From contig OX336339.1 in assembly GCA_946902875.1 (NCBI GenBank), positions 24,211,349-24,275,348 on the forward strand: DNA of 64,000 nucleotides, given 5' to 3'. A program made the translations under genes and the position numbers. The notes under the pieces are model-generated. The model searched no databases, was not told the origin of the DNA, and worked only from the letters and a program-made list of their open reading frames with translations. The stretch comes from Nematopogon swammerdamellus. Lineage: Eukaryota > Arthropoda > Insecta > Lepidoptera > Adelidae. Positions 57,700 to 64,000 of the stretch are shown piece after piece (the first letter of the stretch is position 1; each line of letters starts with the position of its first letter).

Positions 57700-57880
57700 A
57701 AAAAAACCGGCCAAGTCCTAGTCGGACTCGTGCACCGACGTTTCCGCACCACGAAAAAAAATATTCTGTGAAAATTTCAACGGGGTACCTATTACGGTTC
57801 AAGAGATACAGCCCTCGGACAGACGGACGGACGGCGGAGGATTAGTAATAGACTTCCGTACGTGATACGGAAACCTAAAA
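57700..57880 (-). mobile_element. HINE element, internally deleted
   Basis: AAACCGGCCAAGTCCTAGTC, GACGTTTCCGCACC, ATTCTGTGAAAATTTCAACGG, GACGG run, CCGTACGTGATACGGAAACC. Confidence 0.6.
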
Positions 57881-57913
57881 AACCTTTTATTGTGCGTCAT
57901 TTTTTAAGTTCGC

Positions 57914-57959
57914 ACCTCGTTACGCACCATATTGCTACGTGATGTGGTGCGTAACGAGG
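57914..57959. repeat. Hairpin, perfect 15-bp arms
   Basis: CCTCGTTACGCACCA and its inverse TGGTGCGTAACGAGG. Confidence 0.7.
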
Positions 57960-58372
57960 CAATCCGCCGACGTACCAAAGTAGTCAATATTGGACACCGG
58001 GACGCTAATCTCAAGTGCCAATGGGCTGGGCACGTCAGCGGAATACGGAGTGTGGGAAGGCCACCCGCCAGGTGGGACGACGACATCAAGTATGTCGGCG
58101 GAAAGTAGTGTGGTTCCGTACCGCTGAAGACCTGGATGACTGATGAATATGGAAGAGGCGTATGTTTTATATTATATTTTATTATATTTGGAAAATCAAC
58201 AGTTTATAGTACATACATATAGTTGCAAGCGGTTTTTCACATAAATTACTAAACCAGTAAAAGATTTTCTCGTGTTTACATTAAAGACATTTACAAAAAT
58301 TGTTGTACCACAGTGCCGTGAAACAAAGAAATAGTAGTAAAGTATGTCTAGCAGTGGACGCATACACGCTGA
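57938..58372 (+). pseudogene. RTE-type LINE C-terminus, split by a 177-bp insert
   Basis: Translates in part to LKCQWAGHVSG and GRPPARWDDDIKYVGGK, ending GRGVC-like wording and GCAGTGGACGCATACACGCTGAC at 58351. A stop and frame damage are present. It is interrupted at 58165-58341 by AT-rich sequence flanked by GTATG (58160-58164 and 58342-58346). Confidence 0.6.
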
Positions 58373-58555
58373 CAGACAGACTGTTTTGGTATACTGACTG
58401 CCCATTTCACTTAATCCAGTTAAAATGTTTCGGATCCAATTAATATCGTCCACTAATATCATAAACTATGAATATTTGTTGGTTGATGAAATTTGGCAGG
58501 TATATGAATCAAGCACTGAATTAACATATAGGTTAATTTGTATCCAGAAAAAAAT

Positions 58556-58842
58556 GTATTGTATTGTATTGTATTGTAATGTATTGTTATGTATTGTATT
58601 GTATTGTATTGTAATGTATTGTATTGTATTGTATTGTATTGTATTGTATTGTATTGTATTGTATTGTATTGTATTGTATTGTATTGTATTGTATTGTATT
58701 GTATTGTATTGTATTATATTGTATTATATTGTATTGTATTGTATTGTATTGTATTGTATTGTATTATATTGTATTGTATTGTATTGTATTGTATTGTATT
58801 GTATTGTATTGTATTGTATTGTATTGTATTGTATTTATTGCA
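58556..58842. repeat. (TATTG)n pentanucleotide array, ~57 units
   Basis: Nearly pure GTATT units with scattered G-to-A changes (TATTATAT) and a few TAATG variants at the start. The Tyr-Cys-Ile-Val-Leu frames are artefacts (15-bp = 5-codon period). Confidence 0.95.
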
Positions 58843-58859
58843 CTCAAATAGAATATGCC

Positions 58860-59384
58860 TCTAGGCATTTTCAGAACAGAATACCTTTGTTGGGGTATGA
58901 TAACCTGCTAGGTGAAAATTCATGGATCCTGTAGGATAGCTATCATTGCATAGAAACTACTAGCTTTTGCTAAACTCGATTTAATAGCAAATCCGATTTA
59001 AATGCAAATATGATAATAAACTATCGCTCCTCTTAATCCATCTAACAGTATCTGTGGACTAAAGTGAAATTTCTCATACAATCGACTTGACCGACAGCTA
59101 AGTTTTAGTCGAAGGTGGTAAAATCAGCACTAAGCAGACTGCTTGGAGGTGGTAAGGAAGTTTCACATTACCCAGTCTTCGTACCTCCGCCAGGTCGTAT
59201 TTACACAAGGTTATTCTCAGCATGAGCGAGATTAATATGCAGACGGCTGCGTTCTTGGTATAAATCTTTACTAATTAAAATTTCGTCTCACCCACTGCGT
59301 TCGCTTGAATATTTATTGGTCTATTTGTATTAAAAATCATAATTGTTTTTCCTCGCAGATTAATGAGCAATACCAGTATTTTTT
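58860..59384. other. No gene seen; old family E-like fragment
   Basis: 58968-59040 resembles the AGCTTTTGC...AAATCCGATTTAAATGC element of 49420. The rest is unassigned. Confidence 0.3.
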
Positions 59385-59708
59385 TTTTTTTTTATTGATG
59401 CTGACACGGTTGTCTTCATCACCTACAACATCCGTGATGTCAGCCCATAACACCGGATGAACTTGGTGCCACGTCAGTGATTCCCTTCGGTCGTGCCGGC
59501 TACACTGAACTGGACGGAAAACACAAACTATTTACATAGCCGTTTCGACCGACCTTTCATTCAGTGCGGTAGTACCAACCCGGGCGGGTTGAACCCTACC
59601 ACCTAGTAATATAAGAAGGGAGTCATATCCCTTAGTCGCCTTTTACGACATACACGGGGAGAGATGCAGTGGGGCTATTCTTTTAAAGTACCGGCCCCAC
59701 ACGGTACG
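59385..59708 (-). mobile_element. Chimeric SINE: family A head joined to family B tail, second copy
   Basis: Minus strand: CCGTGTGGGGCCGGTACTTT, GCCCCACTGCATCTCTCC, AGGGATATGACTCCCTTC, TTATATTACTAGGTGGTAGGG, B tail, A14. The head-tail junction is the same as in 22575-22905. Confidence 0.8.
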
Positions 59709-59797
59709 TTCAACTGTTTATAAGTGAGATAGATTAGATGAATATCGGCACAGATATGCTTTCTACTGTCGACAGGAACATGAAGAAATGAAATGAA

Positions 59798-60049
59798 ATG
59801 AAACGAAACGAAAAGCTCAAGTGGCAATGGGCTGGGCACGTCAGCCGAAGAGATGACGACCGTTGGAGTAACCGTGTCCTACACAGGCGGCCGTGGACAG
59901 GAAAACGGAGTGCGGGAAGACCACCCGCCAGGTGGGACGACGACATCAAGTACGTTGGCGGAAAGCAATGGTTCCGTACCGCTGAGGGCCGGGAGGACTG
60001 GAGGAAAATTGGAGAGGCGTATGTCCAGCAGTGGACGCTTACACGCTGA
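59798..60049 (+). pseudogene. RTE-type LINE C-terminal fragment
   Basis: Open stretch encoding LKWQWAGHVSRRDDDRWSN, GRPPARWDDDIKYVGGK and the family's last residues EAYVQQWTLTR, then CTGACTGACTGACTG. This is the standard RTE-clade terminus; the catalytic domains are missing by 5' truncation. Confidence 0.75.
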
Positions 60050-60320
60050 CTGACTGACTGACTGAAACGAAACGAAATGGCGAAAACATTCAACAATGTG
60101 GTGACTTCTAGCTTAGAAATCTTGTCCCGCTAGCACGGCGGCGGGTGCAATGAGATTGAGCACACTGAGAGAGGAAATTGAATTCTCAATTCTTGTTATC
60201 TAAGTCAATCTCCGATTGCGGTTCTAAGCCTGATCCAATGTCCGCAGACTTTCACAGTAGATGACAGTACGCTGCTAGTCAGTTTACACTAATTCTGCCA
60301 CTCCACACTGAAGCAGCAGC

Positions 60321-60452
60321 GGGAGCACAAATGCGTCGATAAGCCTATATCGATCGATAAACATCTATTCGTCTTCTTCTATTCTACTTCGTCGAACGAA
60401 ACAAATAGATGTTTATCGATCGATATAGGCTTATCGACGCATTTGTGCTCCC
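60321..60452. repeat. Perfect hairpin, 49-bp arms, 34-bp loop
   Basis: 60321-60369 (GGGAGCACAAATGCGTCG...) is the exact reverse complement of 60404-60452. The arms include CGATCGAT and ATAAACATCTATT. No mismatches seen. Confidence 0.9.
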
Positions 60453-60506
60453 TCCGCAGGAGAAGGTATAGTCCTCGAAATCCACCCAGGTGATAAAATC
60501 GGGCAA

Positions 60507-60902
60507 TTTTTTTTTTATGGAAACTGACACGGTTGGCTACATCACCTACAACGTCCGTGATGTCAGCCCATAACACCGGGTAATTAGGTGCCATATCAGT
60601 GCTTCCCCCTTTGATCGTGCCGGCTACACTGAACTGGTCGGAAAACACAAACTATTTACATAGCCGTTTCGATCGACGTTTCATTCAGTGCGGTGGTACC
60701 AACCCGGGCGGGTTAGACCCTACCACCAAGTAAGATTAGGAGGGAAGGGACCTACAGTTTTACGAGGAATACGAACCTCGGTCAGCCTCCAACGGCCAGC
60801 GGTCACCCATCCAAATACTGACCGCACCCAGCGTTGCTTAACATTCAATAGCGACAGTTGGCGACAGTTGACTGCCTGCACTACTGAGCTATCGAGGCTG
60901 AG
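60507..60902 (-). mobile_element. Composite SINE family B, full length
   Basis: Minus strand head GCCTCGATAGCTCAGTAG, 5S-like GGTCAGTATTTGGATGGG, GACCGCTGGCCG, the body and tail to TTCCAT plus A9. A short tandem duplication (GACAGTTG) lies between head and 5S-like block. Confidence 0.8.
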
Positions 60903-61172
60903 TTTTACTCGCGCACGGAGGGTTCCGTTGATCCTCCACGATGGCGCCATCTATTATTCAGTAGCGTGAATATGTACTAATCGATTTTATGCACGTTTCT
61001 TCTTCGTAATTTTTTTAATTTTGGTTTTCGTACTTTTGTCAAAATAAACCGGCTACCTATTACAGTTCAAACGATACAGCCCTAGCTGGACGGGCAGCCA
61101 GATAGACAGACAGACAGACGGCGTAGGCTTAAGTAGTAATAGGCTTCCATATGTATACGGAACCCTCAAAAT
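60902..61172 (-). mobile_element. HINE variant
   Basis: GTTTTACTCGCGCACGG hairpin end, GAGGGTTCCGTTGATCC, GGCGCCATCTATTATTCAG, GACAGACAGACAGACGG, CCATATGTATACGGAACCCTC. Confidence 0.62.
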
Positions 61173-61201
61173 TTACTTAACAGCTTAGGTAAGTCATCGT
61201 G

Positions 61202-61540
61202 CCGTGTGGGGCCGGTGCGTAAAAAGAATAGCCCCACTGCATCTCTCCCCATGCATGTCGTAAAAGGCGACTAAGGGATAAGGACAAGATGCCGCGCTAA
61301 AGGGCGACAGGCTCGCCACCTCTCACCTTGGCACGGTACTTCCACCGAGTCATGCAGCAGGTGGGTCTTCGTACCTTACTTGCTGCTTGATCTATTGAAT
61401 CTTGTTCGAATACTTTGCGAAACGTGGTGTTCGGTGTTGTGCTGTAATTTACCAGAGTTCTTGCAGCACAACACCGATAATACTCTGCTTACCCCGATTG
61501 TCGGGATTCAGCGTGTGTGATATATATATATATATATATA
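61202..61540 (+). mobile_element. Dispersed retroelement family A, full length
   Basis: CCGTGTGGGGCCGGTGCG, GCCCCACTGCATCTCTCCCC, AAAAGGCGACTAAGGG, CAGGCTCGCCACCTCTC, GTCATGCAGCAGGTGGG, ACCCCGATTGTCGGG, GTGTGTGATATATAT: ends in a (TA)n simple tail. Confidence 0.75.
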
Positions 61541-61631
61541 TGTATATATGTAAGTCATCGTTTCCGTTAAGATTGGTCGTGTCTTTTTCATTATTGATAT
61601 GAAAGATAAAAGATATGGGCGGAAAGTTCAC

Positions 61632-61790
61632 GAATGCCGACAGCCAATTTCACGCCCGAGGAGGTGCCAGTCCGGCTTGAAGACGGACTAATGTCGCTGG
61701 GGTAAGGCTAATTAACCTGCGATTTGAAGATCGGTGGACTATTGGGGCGGGGAAATATATTCCCCGGGAGCCCGTTCCACTTTTAACACT
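61632..61790 (-). repeat. LINE 3' tail (type T)
   Basis: CCAATTTCACGCCCGAGG, GGAGGTGCCAGTCCGGC, GACTAATGTCGCTGGGG, GGGAATATATTCCCC region and GGGAGCCCGTTCCAC: inverse of 3228-3400. Confidence 0.6.
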
Positions 61791-61837
61791 TATGTTAGCT
61801 TTCTTCTTCTTATTAGCTTTATTCTTATCGCTTATTT

Positions 61838-62170
61838 CACGGGCAGTGCTCGGAGGAGCTGTTTAACGCGATTCCGCCGTCCCCTTTCCACCTCCGTACA
61901 ACGCGCACTTGGGCAGGGATTGCATCCCTATACGCTGGACTTACCGCGGATGCGTACTAATCGGTTCTGCAGATTCTTCCTCCACAGAACCGGTAAACTC
62001 TGGACACATATTTCCTCCCAAGTTTTGTCTCGGCTCCTTCAAGAGAGGCGTGAATGGGCACCTGTCAGGCCGGCATGGCATTCGCAGGCCCCGCATGCGA
62101 CAGAATGTCCATGGGCGTCGCTAGAAACCTTATGGGTGGCTCGGCGACACATGTCGCGCTTAAAAATAAA
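61838..62170 (+). pseudogene. Jockey-type LINE C-terminus, frameshifted
   Basis: CSEELFNAIPPSPFHLRTT is in one frame, LHPYTLDLPRMRTNRF and FLHRTGKLW in the next, and GSFKRGVNGHLSGRHG in a third, so at least two indels (near 61910 and 62010). Closest relative in the window is 27410-27860. Confidence 0.7.
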
Positions 62171-62174
62171 ACTT

Positions 62175-62665
62175 CTATTCCACTGCGCTCGAGTTCATAA
62201 CCTTTATAATGTTTTGAGAACTTGTCAAAGTCAATTAGGTGAAAGTGAGCCAGCTGCCGGAAGATCCTGTCTGGAGGTCGCCTGTTGAAGGCCAATTAAT
62301 ATTTCACGCCCATTAAACTTCGACAGTGCTATACTTTGACACCGCCAACGTCTAGACTCTAGAGGATGTTGCCGTGTCTTGAATTGTTGATGGATTTCGC
62401 ACTGACTCCGGCGAAGTTGTTAGGATTGCATGGAAACGAGATCCAGCTGTCTTGTCTGTGGCGAAATTTACTTATGCAAGATAAAAGAAAACTGGACATT
62501 TATGTAGTATTCGTTTGTGGTTTATCATATTGCTTTAGGTACTGCTTAATACATTGCTACAAATTATTCTTATTCGCCTGCATATACTTCTCTCACATCA
62601 CAAAGATTACTTAGAATAGAATGCCTCACGGCATTAACTCGCCCTATTGTGCCAAATTTGTAAAA
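62175..62665. other. No gene seen
   Basis: No recognisable exon or repeat. Confidence 0.3.
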
Positions 62666-62666
62666 A

Positions 62667-63026
62667 ATGGCGTTCAAAAAAGAATATATACCGGCAATTT
62701 GGCAGCATTACAATGAAACAATTATCACACCACTGAAGACTAAGTTAAAGAAACAGCCCGTAAATCTACCACATCTACCTTCTCTCCCAACGTATTCTTG
62801 GGCGGGGATTGTCCAGCCAAACCCAACGATGGCCTCAGCCAGCCATTTTTTGGAACAGCAGTTTCAAAAAAACTTGGACGAGGATTTACATACATACCTA
62901 AACATACAGACATACATTTCAATGATAACACAACCATTTTATAAAACCAAGAAAACTATAGGCACGTTAAACCTCCATCATGCATGCGTGTATGTAGGTA
63001 TGTATGTATGTATGTATGTATGTTAG
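62667..63026 (+). other. Open frame of 119 codons, unrecognised
   Basis: MAFKKEYIPAIWQHYNET start; the last third reads through an ATGT microsatellite (62990-63022). No domain recognised. Preceded by AATTTGTAAAAA; no splice support. Could be a pseudogene remnant or chance. Confidence 0.15.
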
Positions 63027-63029
63027 TAA

Positions 63030-63795
63030 TTCAAACAGTATTTTAAGCCCATCAAGTGTCGTGACGACAAATTACAAGGCAAGGCCCACCATTTAAAATA
63101 GCTTACATATTATTTAAAATCCATCACGAGAAAGCATTTCATAAGACTAAAGCTTGCTACGGGAACCTTAGCACCTGGACATTGTTCACACCTGACCCTT
63201 TTCATAAGTAAGTATTCGTGATACGCTTAGAAGTTAATTTAAGTGCTCGAAAGTTGTACCTTAAAGTTTGACCCTTAAAAATTCAGTTGGAAGAAAACTG
63301 AGAATTTTTATTGTGATTTTTAAGGATTGCTCCTAGACTCCTGGACTGCTCCAAGTTTTTGGTAATTTTTAGGGTCGATTAAACCAGAAAGCATATTTTA
63401 GTTTTTCCATTAATAATTTATGTCCTGTTCCTAAATAACAATGTATTTATATATATATTTGTGCATTATGATTACTTATTTAAAATTCTCACATTTTCTA
63501 TATATTATACTTTATATACATATACATCTCACAAATTCAAAGATTGGCTAGAAGAAATCTATTTCAGGGATAAGTCTGTCTTTGCACCTCATATGACTCT
63601 AATTTTTGTGGAGCAATAAAGAATGTATCTGTGTATCCAACTCGACGGCATCAAAGCCAAAATAAGGGTTACAAATTTTTTTATATCTCTTTTTTTCTTG
63701 CTGTCTCATCTGTCTCTGTTGAGACATTCAATGTAAGTTTTTGATTTTTGTATCTGATCTTGAGGGGTGTGCATCCATTGACGCATGCCCATTGT
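63030..63795. other. No gene seen; one AATAAA
   Basis: AT-rich. GAGCAATAAAGAATG at 63611 is a polyadenylation-type signal on the plus strand but no gene is seen upstream. Confidence 0.3.
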
Positions 63796-63798
63796 CTT

Positions 63799-63932
63799 TC
63801 AGTCCTCCTTCAGCAGATCCTGGGGCATCACTCTTTTAAGCCTTCTCATTTCTTCGTATGTCATCAGATGTCTCGTTTGTGGATTTGGATGCATATCCAG
63901 TAATTTAATTAAATTTTGTTTTGTTTTTCTAG
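63799..63932 (-). CDS. Possible terminal exon of an unidentified minus-strand gene
   Basis: Minus strand: acceptor-like AAAGTTTCTAG|A at about 63932 opens 43 codons ending TGA at 63799-63801. The translation includes LIKLLDMHPNPQTRHLM and YEEMRRLKRVMPQDLLKED, with amphipathic, protein-like composition. No family recognised; the rest of the gene would lie beyond the window. Confidence 0.25.
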
Positions 63933-64000
63933 AAACTTTAGGTTCAACTGGGTGGATAAATTAATCCGTCGTTGGTTCATTATATTTTACTACCATATGA

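Noticed and set aside
58425..58934. 169-codon frame of Tyr-Cys-Ile-Val-Leu repeats
   Set aside because: Translation of the TATTG array; no domain, no splice or promoter support.

Overview
The window looks like a repeat-dense piece of a lepidopteran (moth or butterfly) chromosome. The evidence is indirect but consistent. There is a spliced ZAD-C2H2 zinc-finger gene (an arthropod-type architecture), an R1-type retrotransposon, a short insect telomere-type (CCTAA) run, and several interspersed repeats of the kind common in Lepidoptera: the GGCCAAGTGCGAGTC element with a GTCT microsatellite, composite tRNA/5S-rRNA SINEs, and GGCTTCGCTCGCG-type short elements. Species cannot be named from the sequence. 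No rRNA gene, genuine tRNA gene, CRISPR array or operon is visible.

The one host gene I can build with confidence runs on the + strand from 17936 to 30794. It has eight exons (17936-18058, 18419-18571, 22206-22455, 24104-24211, 25581-25713, 27161-27388, 29191-29299, 30318-30794). Each junction has GT/AG borders, and the phases agree throughout, giving a 526-residue protein: an N-terminal ZAD domain, a charged linker, and twelve zinc fingers. All seven introns carry mobile elements, including a 2.5 kb antisense LINE in intron 2, a pogo/Tigger-like MITE in intron 3 and a roughly 680 bp CTGT/CTGC microsatellite in intron 5.

Layout. 1-3.4 kb: a MITE split by a SINE, a composite SINE, a 1.2 kb minisatellite of 18-bp units, and a LINE tail. 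3.4-6.3 kb: a 5'-truncated R1-clade LINE with an uninterrupted ORF. 6.3-17.9 kb: MITEs, fold-backs, SINEs and Helentron-like (HINE/DINE-type) elements, no gene seen. 17.9-30.8 kb: the ZAD-ZnF gene. 30.8-40.9 kb: its 3' flank, nested HINEs, a MITE with a 10-bp target duplication, and a 50-bp minisatellite. 40.9-46.8 kb: an inverted-repeat-bounded unit holding a LINE fragment, then a CR1/L2-type LINE with one in-frame stop. 46.8-64 kb: more HINEs and SINEs, a 68-bp satellite that has grown inside a short interspersed element, perfect hairpins, RTE-type LINE tails and a pentanucleotide array.

The most interesting structure is modular transposon evolution. One SINE tail is joined to at least two different heads, with the same junction seen at two loci. 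A second SINE body carries either its own head or a tRNA-like head. Microsatellites and minisatellites have expanded from inside identifiable elements, and in one case a single-unit copy lies elsewhere in the window. Most repeat boundaries below were set by eye and are good to about 10 bp; exon borders and LINE ORF ends are exact if the models are right.
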